From the NCBI GenBank assembly GCA_015832175.1, contig WJXW01000002.1:4464001-4528000 (forward strand): 64,000 nt of DNA, given 5' to 3'. The translations under genes and the position numbers were made by a program. Below, piece by piece: positions 54,217 through 64,000 of the stretch; positions within the stretch are counted from its first letter, which is position 1; every line of letters begins with the position of its first letter. The DNA comes from Paraphaeosphaeria minitans. Lineage: Eukaryota; Ascomycota; Dothideomycetes; Pleosporales; Didymosphaeriaceae. The notes under the pieces were generated by a model, which saw only the letters and a program-made list of their open reading frames with translations, had not been told where the DNA came from and did not search any database.

Positions 54217-56340
54217 ATGCCTTTCCATCACAAGATCATTCCTCACCGTTCAGATGCTGAGCGCAAGTTGAGCACGAAGTGGTTCAAGTCGCCCAAGTCA
54301 CAGAAGTCGCCAAATTCACCCAAGTCTCCCATGACATCTAAACCTCTGACCGACATAGAGAAGAACTTCGACTTCATCCAGCAGTGTGTGGGCTGCAACA
54401 AGGTTGAAAACCTGATAAAATGGAATATTGAAAAGCGCAAGAACGGAGAAACAAGAACGCCATCGACTCTTTTGCATAACAACTTTAGTGAGCTTGATTA
54501 TTGCTCCAAGACGTGCAGGATATGCCGCGTATTCCGACAATCTCTGCTTTTGGAGGAAGTAACTTTTGACGGGGTGAAAAAAATTGAGGAGTCGAAGGGC
54601 AAGGTAACGGTACACTGGGAAGAGACGACCGATGAAGATGGCAGGCCTGGTGTCTGTCTCACAGCACGGGTCGAAGACATCCCCAGGTTAATTGGAGTAG
54701 TTAACTGCAACTCTCAAAACGAGGTGGCTCACCTTGCGCTTTATCCTAGTGGCCGCGGCACCCCTATATTCGAGCAGGCAAAAGAATGGCTGAATGACTG
54801 TCGCAACAACCACATTGGTGTTTGCGATAATTTGAGGTTCGATAGCGAGAACCCTCGGCTTCTCATCGAGATCCTATCCTCGGAATCCATACAGTTATGC
54901 AAGAGACAATCCGCACCATGCGAATATGTAGCGCTGACTTATTGCTGGGGTGATTCGAGGAACGGAGGGAGTACTACTAACAAGAACTTTCTTGAGCGTC
55001 TTCGTCCATTTGGCATCAAAAACCTCCCCGCCACTTTGCGCGACGCGCTCTACATCATTAATGCAATGAATGTTCGTTATGCCTGGATCGATGCTCTTTG
55101 TGTCAATCAGGACACAAAAGAGGGTCTGGATGAGATGCACAAAGTTTATTCCAACGCGCTGTTCACGCTGTGTGCTTGTGCCACAAAGAAATCGACCGCT
55201 GAGCTGCTCGGCGAGCGCAAGGCGTGGAGGGAAAAGACTGAATCATGCCGGCTGGGTGGACAATGGCTGACGACACCGGACATGTCTTTGAATCAGCTAC
55301 GCATTAAATCGCCACTCGCGGGAAGGGCTTGGACACTCCAAGAAGAGAGGCTGAGTCCTCGCATGCTTTATGTCTCCAGCAGCAGAGTACATTGGTCTTG
55401 TGCGATGGGCAATGGGATGGAACTTAAGCCGATATATCAAGAAAAGTCGCACAAGGTGCAAAGACCAAGATATGCAGTATCGGACCGCGATAATCAAATG
55501 CCCGCTTCTCAAACGTTCCTGTTGGCATGTCATCGCGGAGAAGGCGATCTCTATCCGTCCTGGGCGGACATTGTGAAGTCATATGCGCTACGAGACGTGT
55601 CTCAGCCGGCGGATCGACTGAAGGCCTTGTCGGGTTTGGCTGCAAGGTACTTGAGCGCCAACCCTTCTGATGACTACCTGGCCGGTATATGGGCGAAGAA
55701 TCTACCAGAAGGACTCGCCTGGAAAGTAGAGCGAGTGGTCGAGGCTAAAGGCGAGAATCTGGACCCGAAGACACCCGTATGGCCATCGTGGTCATGGGCG
55801 GTGCTACCGGTGCGCACTGCAATCGAAACGAGTGTCATGAGTCCACGATCGTCTTTTTTTCAACACATCCTCGATATCGATATGAGAAATCCGGGGGTCC
55901 GTGTTGACGAGGGAAAGGCTATCGCAAGTGGAGAGGAAATCAAAGAGATTTGTGTAACAGGTCGCATACGCCCGCTATGGAAGCCCACATCTTGTCGCGT
56001 TGACTGGTCGAGGATCAGCCGACTAGTGGGAAATGAAGAGAGATTCACTTTTGCGGCTAAGCCCGAGCAGAACACTCATGCGATACAGTCTTCATCTGGT
56101 CGCGTTCTGGTTTACGAGGACCGGAAAAAGGAGGTTGTCTGTCAACTTGATTTTGGTCATGACGTCAGCAAGGTGCAATCGGGACAGGTGGAACTATTAG
56201 CTCTTGAGATAGGGGAGACAGCGATGCTGTTGTTGGAATATTGCGGAGATGGAACTCACCGGCGTGTTGGGGCTGCATGGAACGTCCGTAAAGACTTCTT
56301 TGCGTTTATAAGCAAAGGGGAAGTTTTAGTCTTGCGATGA
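54217..56340 (+). CDS. HET-domain protein
   Basis: Intact single-exon CDS of 707 residues. HET domains are found in fungal heterokaryon incompatibility proteins and in large families of related, mostly unstudied genes. The N-terminal 40 residues carry a run of KSPKSQKSPNSPKSP. A Cys-containing lead-in (VGCNKVENLIKW, DYCSKTCRICRVFRQSL) follows. The HET domain covers about residues 235-395: EYVALTYCWGD, then LPATLRDALYIINAMNVRYAWIDALCVNQD, HKVYSNALFTLCACA and GRAWTLQEERLSPRMLYVSS with a Trp-Ser-Cys finish. The C-terminal 300 residues contain LKALSGLAARYLS, and GIWAKNLPEGLAWKV, the usual post-HET region. No NACHT or ankyrin part is fused to it, so it is a stand-alone HET gene. Confidence 0.93.
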   Translation: MPFHHKIIPHRSDAERKLSTKWFKSPKSQKSPNSPKSPMTSKPLTDIEKNFDFIQQCVGCNKVENLIKWNIEKRKNGETRTPSTLLHNNFSELDYCSKTCRICRVFRQSLLLEEVTFDGVKKIEESKGKVTVHWEETTDEDGRPGVCLTARVEDIPRLIGVVNCNSQNEVAHLALYPSGRGTPIFEQAKEWLNDCRNNHIGVCDNLRFDSENPRLLIEILSSESIQLCKRQSAPCEYVALTYCWGDSRNGGSTTNKNFLERLRPFGIKNLPATLRDALYIINAMNVRYAWIDALCVNQDTKEGLDEMHKVYSNALFTLCACATKKSTAELLGERKAWREKTESCRLGGQWLTTPDMSLNQLRIKSPLAGRAWTLQEERLSPRMLYVSSSRVHWSCAMGNGMELKPIYQEKSHKVQRPRYAVSDRDNQMPASQTFLLACHRGEGDLYPSWADIVKSYALRDVSQPADRLKALSGLAARYLSANPSDDYLAGIWAKNLPEGLAWKVERVVEAKGENLDPKTPVWPSWSWAVLPVRTAIETSVMSPRSSFFQHILDIDMRNPGVRVDEGKAIASGEEIKEICVTGRIRPLWKPTSCRVDWSRISRLVGNEERFTFAAKPEQNTHAIQSSSGRVLVYEDRKKEVVCQLDFGHDVSKVQSGQVELLALEIGETAMLLLEYCGDGTHRRVGAAWNVRKDFFAFISKGEVLVLR

Positions 56341-58297
56341 GTACCTTGTTATGCTTTGCAGAAACTTCATTAGTGCATTGGCTATTTATGCGGTTCCAAG
56401 CATCAAGGCCGTGCGAACGGCCCCGTAAATCGACCAAGGCAGCTATTTATGGAAACATTCTTCCAGAGTAAAGAGAAGAATGATCTGTTGCAACTGCGCA
56501 AGTAGAAATTGTAAGTACTTGAGCTTATCGCCCACGATTGTAGCACTCTATGCATCCTCACGGATGGACTGATCTAGCAACATCTCAGGACCATTTAGTA
56601 GCAATTAAAAAGCCTCCAATTCGCGACAGCTGCGACTGGGACTAGCACGGTGTTCTCGTCTCCCTGTCCGACGACAGTGTGAGGAACTGCATTCTAGATC
56701 ATATTCACCTAACAGCTATGTGAATTGCTTCAAGCGCAATGAGACGAAGCAAGTCAGACTGGTACTGGATGTGGAGACCTAGAAGATTGACATTGGCCTT
56801 TACTAGCACATATTTCATAAGCTCGTTGAAAACGAATCGTATAAATAGTGGGAACTGTACCGTGTTTCGGATTTCCTGGAAGATGTTCGGTTCGAGACTA
56901 AATAAAACGGTACGCATTATATTCCTGAGCGATCGACATCGGAAGTGGCCTTGATGATGGCGAATAACGCATTTGCTTAAGTTGTGTGTTCGTCACAAGT
57001 TTGTTTCCATCATCTGCGTAAAGAAACTTAGTTAAGTGCTAATCTAACCGAATTAATGTTGTCTCGGGGATAACTTACGGCATACGGCGCGCGCTGGAAA
57101 CGAGTTGTCGGCGTTATTCTGGGCCATGGCTGTGAAAATCATGTTCAACCACATCTTGAGAGAGGCCAATGAAACGCATTATGGTTGCCCTCTTCCGTCA
57201 GAGGCACATTGGTGCAAATCCAATTAACTGGTAAGTATGATTGTGGTGCCTGCCATGGCAGTGACGACGCCCCGGCCCCCCGATGCAAAGTAACGGCGAA
57301 GTCTGATGCGCATGTTTGTCAATCTATAGGTTTGACCCGATTTATACTTAGTGCAGGATGGATTAATATGAATCCATGTTCTTTCTTTTACCCATATCCG
57401 CTGTCGCTAAAGTGTTGATAGGAATTCGTGTGCTGGGTTGACTAGGTGGCCCTTGTCGAGAACATTATGTGCGCACCTGTGCACATGGTCCGCACACCTC
57501 TGCACACCTAGTCGTCTCAAACGCAGACTGCGCACAGCTAAGGGATCCCAGCCAGAATCGAGTTCCAGTAACAATGAATTTTAGGAAATGCGAAAACTGC
57601 AGAACGTGGACACAAGTTGGGGCAAAACGGACCGGCATTTACACCGAGGGCCCCCACGGAATCACGTAGCTGTGCTGCTACCGTACACAAAAGATTAGTC
57701 AAGGCCCCTTTAGGTACCTATTGATAGTCCGATCAGGTACCTATCTATTTCAGACTCCAGCATGACCTCTCCATCCACGGGGCCAGGATTCTTTCTCGCA
57801 GCCAAGAGCCTGACGACAAATGAAATAATTTGGCTATTTTTGAACTCGAGAATAAACTGATAAATACCTCTCGTGCATTTCTCATATTGTTTCCCTTCAT
57901 TTGAATGAGGAATTGTCCCTCCTTCATGTCGAGCTCTGCAGCTGAAGAGCTTCGGCACTTCGGCGCATACCTGCACACATGCATCTACGCCGCAAATCCA
58001 CATGCATTTACGCTAGCATACCAGGGTTGCATCGCACCACACAAGAGAAGGAATTTGAGCGGTTATTGGCAGACGTTTGACCGGTATTCGCTTGCTGATT
58101 GATAGACGTATCATGTGGGCAAGGCCGGGAAAACATGACCGTGACGCCTTTTCACAGCACCGCAAACTGATAGTAGAGCGAGTATGAGGTATAAATGAGT
58201 TCATTCATACTCACATTTTAAAACGCCTGTTGCCAACAACAACGAAACATACCTCAATCATCATTATCGCTGTTTTTTCATCCATAACTCTTTCGCA
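56341..58297. other. Gene-free stretch in accessory island
   Basis: I find no complete gene in nearly 2 kb. Open frames of 60-97 codons on both strands show no domain. A GTGCGCACCTGTGCACATGG-type dyad lies at about 57468-57488. The region may contain eroded sequence I cannot place. Confidence 0.45.
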
Positions 58298-58452
58298 ATG
58301 TGTCGGCGTGACGTGAGCACCCAGATATATACGTGCGGTCATACCAAACAAACGTATACTTTCAACCTTGTGGAAAGGCCTGCATCAACATACCTGACAA
58401 CAATATGGGATCGACCCGGGTTCGACGTCCTTGCGATAGCTGTTTAGCTTGA
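58298..58452 (+). pseudogene. Small Cys-rich protein gene with one-base frameshift
   Basis: The ATG at 58298 opens MCRRDVSTQIYTCGHTKQ, then TYTFN. In the next codons the frame changes meaning: the ATG frame loses its cysteines and stops at 58447, whereas the neighbouring frame reads PCGKACINIPDNN, then MGSTRVRRPCDSCLA and stops at 58452. Together they would make a protein of about 50 residues with paired Cys motifs (CGH, CGKAC, CDSC), the sort of small zinc-binding-like protein found in fungal genomes. One missing base near 58359-58366 would explain the break. No splice signals fit because the two parts abut. It is shorter than usual ORF cut-offs. Function is unknown. Confidence 0.5.
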
Positions 58453-58806
58453 CGAGAAAGTGAGCTGGCTCCATCTGACACGACCTCAAGCTGAGTTATG
58501 CCTAGGGCCTTAACTAATATCTGCAGTACTCAATTAGTTAGCTAGGTGGCGTAGTGGGTGATGGGGAGATAATATGCAGGTTAATTCTGAGCGACACGAG
58601 ACCTTTGTAGCATAGTGGTGAACCAATACATCAAGAAGTGATTTCAAATTTTCTATAGTCATATCTTGTTACGATCAACCTCGAATCATTTCGTTTGCCG
58701 CTTTGTCTTCGGGCGCGGGATTGGCTCCACGTGTAGGTACCTACATGCCGGAACTGCCACCGCGATTAGCAATTTCATCACCACCACAAACATCGCGCAA
58801 GAGCAT
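58453..58806. other. Short intergenic stretch
   Basis: The stretch is the likely promoter of the kinase-like pseudogene. The downstream frame is open from 58666 but has no ATG before 58807, so I start that gene at 58807. Confidence 0.4.
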
Positions 58807-59646
58807 ATGGCCCGGTTTTCTGACGGAACAATCGTACCTTTTGACGGGAAGTTCCACGTTGACCCTCTAGACCCGTTGAAATTGGTCAGATGCCTTGAAC
58901 GGTGGACGCCTCCCGGGGTGACAACAGTCTTATCGGGTGGTAATACGGCTTACCTAGGCTTACTCTCCGATAACACCGTCCTTAAGTACTTGGTGGATCC
59001 CTATGATCCGTTCTCGATACAAGCGCTCGACGTCGAACACTGTATCTTGTCAGACATCGGAGTTCACGACAGGATCACTATATACCTAGGCAAACAAGAG
59101 CACGGCCTCCGCTTCGAACGCGCAGCGAAAGGCGATGTTCGATCCTATATGTCCGTCGTTCCGCTGGATAGCATTCCCATCCAGCTCCGTCTGCAATGAG
59201 CTACACAAGCAGCCGAAGCCTTGGCTTTCGTTCATTCCAGAAAGGTCATACACTGCGACATACATCCCAACAACCTTCTGCTTGATGACACGCTTAATCT
59301 TCGACTTTGCGACTTCTCCGGATCTGTGTTCGGCAAACTGGATGGAGCTGGTATGGAAAGCGTCCGATTCTTTCTTCCAAGAGATGTAACGGCTACACCC
59401 AACGTCAAGTCAGATATTTTCGCATTAGGATCAGCTATATATTATATCATGACTGGTCGCGAGCCGTATGATGCCCTCACAGACGCAGAAGTGGCTGCAT
59501 GCTATTATTCCGGTGGGGATTTCCCATCGGTGGACTCGATTCCATGCGGGCAGATCATTTTAGGTTGCTGGAGAGGTGGATTCAACAGTGCAGACAAGGT
59601 TTTCCGGGACCTCATGGGAAAGCACAAAGCCCTGTCATCAGCATAG
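58807..59646 (+). pseudogene. Protein kinase-like gene with single in-frame TGA
   Basis: From ATG 58807 one frame runs 280 codons to TAG at 59646, broken only by TGA at 59197-59199. Before the stop it reads VTTVLSGGNTAYLGLLSDNT (glycine-loop region with VLKY as the lysine strand), then HGLRFERAAKGDVRSYM and QLRLQ. After it comes ATQAAEALAFVHSRKVIHCD, then IHPNNLLLDD (catalytic loop with HCD in place of HRD). LRLCDFSGS stands for DFG and the SDIFALGSAIYYIMTGREPY helix follows. Fungal kinases of this divergent type usually have Trp at the broken position, so a TGG to TGA change is the simplest explanation. No splice site would bypass it. Transcripts might still be made; readthrough cannot be excluded. 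Confidence 0.7.
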
Positions 59647-60216
59647 TAATACAGCATGGATAATCCAGTTTCCTATAAAAAAACCTTCCAAATAACAAGT
59701 GCATTGAATTCCGAATTGACGCGGCTACCGGAAGTGCGCCGTTGTTGCGGGCTGCAAGTGGACTTCCTATTAGACTGAACTCTTTACTTATTAAACGGGC
59801 TGCGACGCAGTATCAGAAGTGGCCACGATCCCGAAGCCCGCTCTTTGTGGCGGGAAGACTGGTTGGAGTGTCCTATGGTCGTATGTGAAGTGCGAAGCTG
59901 CAAACTGGCTGCATAGGCATATCAAGCCACAGTAATTCCATGAACATCGCTAGGGAGGTTCCAAGGTAATAGGGATCGGGAACACCCAACGACGCGGCGG
60001 ATCAGCCCCGACACCAAAGGTCACACAAGCAGAGAACACAGTGTTTGCAGCTGCAACGGCGGGAGTCGTTCTATCCCTAGGCTATCAACACAAAATGTAC
60101 AATATAGCAGCCCCATCACCTAACCCACCAATCCTACATATAGTACAAAGCAGCCGCGCCGCGCCGAACCATGCAATGCAATGCAGACCTATATTACACA
60201 CTCGTCCGCACACACA
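59647..60216. other. Intergenic region at island border
   Basis: About 570 bases separate the kinase-like pseudogene from the mL50-type gene (convergent). I see no gene. This is where conserved gene content resumes. Confidence 0.45.
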
Positions 60217-62277
60217 CTACGCCCTAGTAGCCCTCTTCCTCAATCCATACGTCTCCTCATCTTGCCCGTGAAACTCGGGAAACATTGTGGTCAGCCTCGC
60301 CAGTTCCCTCTTCCGCTGCGCCTCCCCAGGCCTTTGCAGGCCCCTCATCGTGCGCTGTTTCTCCGGGTCGGGCAGCAGGCCCTTGCTGACCATTTCCCGG
60401 TGGACCACCTTGTGCAGACCGACCTGCACGCGGCGCTCCTCCTTGGTAGGCTTCTTGCGGAGGATCTGCACGTTGCCTGCTTTGAGCAGCTCGCCGGTGA
60501 CGGGAGCGCGGGCCTTGATGACGGCGCCCTCGGGGTGGTTGCGGGTGAGCATGTTGATGTGGTGGTTTTGGCGGGTGCCCTCGGTGTGGAGGTAGGAGTA
60601 GACGTCTGTTGGCTTGGACTTGGCGGTGCCGCAGATTTGGTGGTAGAGGTCACCGAGGTCTTTAGCGGAGGTGAGATGCGGGTCGGAGATGTAGTGGCCG
60701 GTGAGCTGGGTGAGGCGTTTGGAGAGCTAGGGACGTCAGTGGAATTTATGAGGGTAGACAGTGTGGAAGACTTACAGCAAACTTGAGTTGAATATCTGTA
60801 ACCGGGACTTGCTGCCACTTTACTTGCGAACCGGACTCCACGCGCAGGACAACCTTGCTAGTTGTAGGCGTGCTGGTGTTGTGGAGCAGTTTCCGTAAGT
60901 CAGAGACATTCCTCTCGCTCGAGCTGGCAGCTGACTCTAGGATAGCATGGCGGAGCTCGTTCAGGGTCTTTGAGGAGTTTGCAAAAGCGGCATCGATATG
61001 CAAAGCCGGAGTAGCAGCCACAGGCTGTTCTACGGTAACTTTTTGCACCGTCTCAACGACTTCCGTAACGGGTTCGACAGGCTGGACTTTGCGAGGCACA
61101 GGCCTGTTCGACATGAAGTCGAATTTGGGCTTCTCGGCATCATCCTTTACTAGGGCTGCCCTCTTAAAGGCAGGGGTGGCGGGGTCCATGGTTGGCGGGG
61201 GCTCTTCCACTACCGGAGCTGCTGGAATGACGGGCTCGCCCTCTGTGGCCCGCAATTCTGCTTCTACGACTTCCTCCAAGGCCTCGGGATCCAGGGCTTC
61301 GGGTGCCGGGGGTGCATAGTCAGGAATACGCTCCATTTCTGCGAGCAAGGACTCCAGCGACTGCCCTGCTGGGAAGGCGAGAGCCATCTTGCCCTTTTGA
61401 TTGCGTTGTAGCTTAACATTCTGAATCCACTCCGGTGCCTCGTAGATTCCTCGATTCGCTTGCTTAGAAATGTCCAGATCCTTCCCGGCCTGCTTCAGTG
61501 CGTGAATCTCGATTACAGCTTGGTGAAAGTTAGTGCGGAGAGCCTCGGGCTTGGTGACGCGCGTTGTGCGACCGAAACTGCGCTTGTCAGCCTGATGAAA
61601 ACTATGCACGAGGACGTGGATACTCACCTGAAGTCAGTGTACGGTTTGCCGGTCACCTCGTCAAAGGTTTGCGCCATCATCAGATTCTCATCCCGCAGCG
61701 TGTAGTACGTTCCCGAAAGCTTCTCGACCTCGTCTGCCATCGCCTGCGTCATGGGTGTGTAAGTCCGCTGGGTGAGCTTCTCGAACTCCTTCGCCAGCCT
61801 GACCTCCTCGGCCTGCTCGATCCACTCTTTCCCACCCACGTGGAGCAACGGCCCTACAGTTGCCTCTTTATATGGTTGCTTGACTAGTTTTTCGTCGTGT
61901 GCGTGCTGTCTTCGGGCGGATTTGACGGCTTGCATCTCCTCTTCAAGGACCTCAATCTCTTCGCCTTGTTCTTCAGGAGCGATGCGCACAGGCGAGTTCG
62001 GATCGTAGGGGTCGACATGCGCGCCAATGGGCTCCGAGTCACCAAGTATTCTCTTCTGCCATCTTCGCACGAACGCCTGGTGCTTCTTCTTATCTTGCTT
62101 GCCGCCAAGGAGGAAGCTGAACGTAGGGGTCGTGGAGAAGCACGCGGAGGTGACGCGGAGATGAGACTGGACGGCGGTAGCGCGTAGACACTGCGTTGGT
62201 GCAATCCGACGCTGGATCAGAGACGGCACTGAAAGCGAAGGGTCGATTGCCCGCTGCGGGCACGGTATTCGTCGCAT
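60217..62277 (-). CDS. Probable mitochondrial ribosomal protein mL50
   Basis: CDS is complement(join(60217..60726, 60776..61577, 61628..62277)), 653 residues. mL50 is a protein of the mitochondrial large ribosomal subunit. The N-terminus from ATG 62277 is Arg-rich and acid-poor (MRRIPCPQRA to CFSTTPTF), a good presequence. The middle part has TYTPMTQAMADEVEKLSGTYYTLRDE and a long acidic Ala/Pro/Glu linker. The C-terminal part, DIQLKFALSKRLTQLTGHYI then SDPHLTSAKDLGDLYHQI, fits the mL50 core (KFAVxKRxxQLTGxxIxDPxL), followed by a basic tail with ERRVQVGLHKVVHREM. The chain is long for mL50, and the call is from pattern memory. Introns are 50 nt (GTGAGT to GCGCAG) and 49 nt (GTAAGT to CCCTAG), and both keep the frame. 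Confidence 0.62.
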
Positions 62278-62620
62278 TGGAGTGGTGATAGAGATGGTGC
62301 TCCTTCGTGGTCCTCGAATGAACGCTGCAACTTTTCGAAGGCGGCCGAAGATAGACCGACGTGCACCAACCAATCAGCGCGTCCGTCTAACAGCAGCATC
62401 AACACGCGACATGACAACCTCAAAGCTGTGTAATTGCTACATCCTGGATGATGTATCTTAGTGTAATTGAGTCAATGTAAAAACACCCCCATGAGCAAAG
62501 AAGATATGATCAAAGTGAGGAAAGAGCATCCTCGCAGGTTTGGAAACATCGTAAGGTGTCAAGGCTTGATTCAGTCACAATGTTCATACAAGAACTATAA
62601 TGCCAACAGCATGGCCAGGC
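62278..62620. other. Short intergenic region, mL50 promoter side
   Basis: The stretch lies between the mL50-type start codon and the Arp6 stop codon. The upstream frame is open a few codons before 62277 with no ATG. I see nothing else. Confidence 0.45.
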
Positions 62621-63996
62621 TTATCGCTCTCCTCCAGCAAACTTCTTTCCCAACCACGCAGACCCTCGTTCATCGTACTCCGCCTTGGTCACCAGCACTT
62701 CCTTCATCAGATCTGGCCGACTTGCGAATTGCGCAGCTCCCAGCCATGTGTGCTTAATCGGATCATCTGCCTTCGCAATATTCAGCAGGTAGTTAGAAGG
62801 CACCAGAGCCCTCAGCTCAGCCTCCAGCCTGTCCATGAACCCAGGAATGAGCGTATTTCCTCCAACGACGACAACATTCGCCAGCATGACAACCTTTAGG
62901 GCCTCAGGAAGTCCATGCAGCGCCTCCATGACGGCGCGCGGTAATCCGACTTCCTGGATGCCAATATCAGTAGGGTTGAAGAGCAACTCTGGTACAGCGA
63001 ATCGTTCGTTTCCAAGCTGTAGTAGGTCTTCTCGTGGGCCCTGCATAGGCTGCAAGCCGCGGCGCATCCTCGACTTGACGGGATCATGTGGCCGCGCGTA
63101 CCCGTGTATTGCCTGCTCGTAGTCTGGTAACACATAATCCACCACTATGCTCGAATCGAGCTCTCTTTTGTCGCCTAAGCGGCCTTTCCACGTCCGCTCC
63201 AAGTCTTTCGAGAACTCCTGCGCCGTTGGCACGACAAATGACACTGCCTCTTTGATCTCATTGAGCAGGTATGTCTCCTCCAGCATGTTGTAGTGTCTCA
63301 GCGAAGAGAGCTCCTTCAGGTAGTTTGTAAGCAGCTTTCCTCCGGCTGTGAGTCGCCGCACGGCCGAATGGAGCAGCTGCCCTTTGTAAACCGGCAGTAT
63401 CGTTGTATCCGAGTAGGATGTATCAATGAGAAGGAGACATTCTTGTGGCAGGGCTCCGAGCGAGGTATGATGGTACGCGTTCATTGCGCCGCCAATGCAG
63501 CGGTAGTACGCATTGAACTCGAACTGTTCAAACACAATCTCGTCGCAGTTCTTCTGTAGCTCCTTGGGACAACTCGGCTTCTCCATCAAGAGTAGATTTG
63601 TGTCTTTCGGATCACACTGTAGTAGCGTTAGTCCCGGAGCACATTCAAAGGAGAGGCAAGTCTCGTACCTACCCTCAACCCCGCCCCCGCACTGCTGTCC
63701 ATGAACTCATGTTCCCAGATCGCTTTCTGCGCCTCCCAGTTCACGATAAAGCCCTTCTCGACCGGCCTTCGGAACGCGAGCTCGCCGAAGTCTTTGCATT
63801 CTGCTAATTCTGAGGCGACGTACGTGCGCCTGTCGCGTGTGCTTCTCGCGATGCAATTCGGTATCACGCTGCAATCGTCATAGCTGAGGTTGCTGGGTTC
63901 GCTCGACACAATGCCAGCCTTAAGTGTGTATGCGCCGTTGTCAATGACAAGTGTCTTGGAGGGTATCGCCGCTTTCGCTTGCTTCTTCGGTGCCAT
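62621..63996 (-). CDS. arp6: Actin-related protein Arp6
   Basis: CDS is complement(join(62621..63616, 63673..63996)), 439 residues. Arp6 is a nuclear actin-related subunit of the SWR1 complex, which installs histone H2A.Z. The N-terminal LVIDNGAYTLKAGI is the phosphate-1 loop of the actin fold; VPRK-free spacing and VIPNCIARSTRDRRTYVASE match Arp6 and not actin. VEKGFIVNWEAQKAIWEHEF is the typical next block. The second exon holds LLIDTSYSDTTILPVYKGQ (phosphate-2 loop region), FAVPELLFNPTDIGIQEVGL and NVVVVGGNTLIPGFMDRL near the adenosine motif. The 56-nt intron (63617-63672) has a GTAGGT donor, an ACTAACG branch and a CTACAG acceptor, phase 0. The start codon lies only four bases from the window edge, and MAPKKQAK is an ordinary Arp6 N-terminus. 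Confidence 0.94.
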
Positions 63997-64000
63997 TGTC

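Noticed and set aside
58390..58440. tRNA-like GGGTTCGACGTCC element
   Set aside because: The T-arm-like word is present, but no acceptor stem, D-arm or anticodon arm can be folded around it, and it lies inside the small Cys-rich coding fragment.

Overview
The window is nuclear DNA of a filamentous ascomycete fungus, most likely a member of the Pezizomycotina. The class Dothideomycetes is my guess from overall gene content and is not proven by the sequence. The evidence is: short introns (about 42-93 nt) with fungal donor, branch (CTRAY-like) and YAG acceptor signals; a TOR kinase with a fungal-type insertion; Atg15, SEC12, Arp6, Nse1 and Pyp-type phosphatase genes of fungal architecture; a HET-domain gene; and a transposon whose interior is depleted of CpA/TpG and enriched in TpA, the mark of repeat-induced point mutation (RIP). 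Exon joins were made by eye from splice signals and checked for reading-frame arithmetic.

Region 1 (1-45 kb) is mostly conserved housekeeping DNA. In order it holds: a disordered hypothetical protein (-), a BTB-like protein with a GC-AG intron (+), a monocarboxylate-type MFS transporter (+), the SMC5/6 subunit Nse1 (-), a rhodanese plus tyrosine-phosphatase MAPK phosphatase (+), a coiled-coil spindle-pole-type protein (-), a VPS9-domain Rab GEF (-) divergent from autophagy lipase Atg15 (+), an F-box protein with an apparent frameshift (-), the TOR kinase (-, four exons), SEC12 (-) divergent from a two-helix membrane protein (+), a disordered hypothetical (+) and a small two-exon mitochondrial-type protein (-). 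The intergenic spaces at 6.4-8.8, 12.0-14.5 and 17.3-19.2 kb are packed with minisatellites (34, 61, 19, 15, 6 and 4 bp units).

Region 2 (about 45-60 kb) is an accessory, decaying island. It contains a membrane protein gene, a 2,914-bp terminal-inverted-repeat transposon with a TAA target duplication, a coding exon that the transposon splits, an intact SDR oxidoreductase, a membrane protein with a stop codon inside its first helix, an intact HET-domain gene, a small cysteine-rich protein with a one-base frameshift, and a kinase-like gene with a single in-frame TGA. Four genes here look broken by one event each, which suggests recent loss.

Region 3 (60-64 kb) returns to conserved DNA: a probable mitochondrial ribosomal protein mL50 (-) and actin-related protein Arp6 (-).

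Functionally the conserved genes cover nutrient signalling and autophagy (TOR, Atg15), vesicle traffic (SEC12, VPS9 GEF), stress MAPK damping (Pyp-type phosphatase), genome maintenance and chromatin (Nse1, Arp6). Their adjacency looks incidental, not operon-like. The most interesting material is the transposon that splits a gene, the sharp inner boundaries of its RIP damage, and the set of single-lesion pseudogenes around it.
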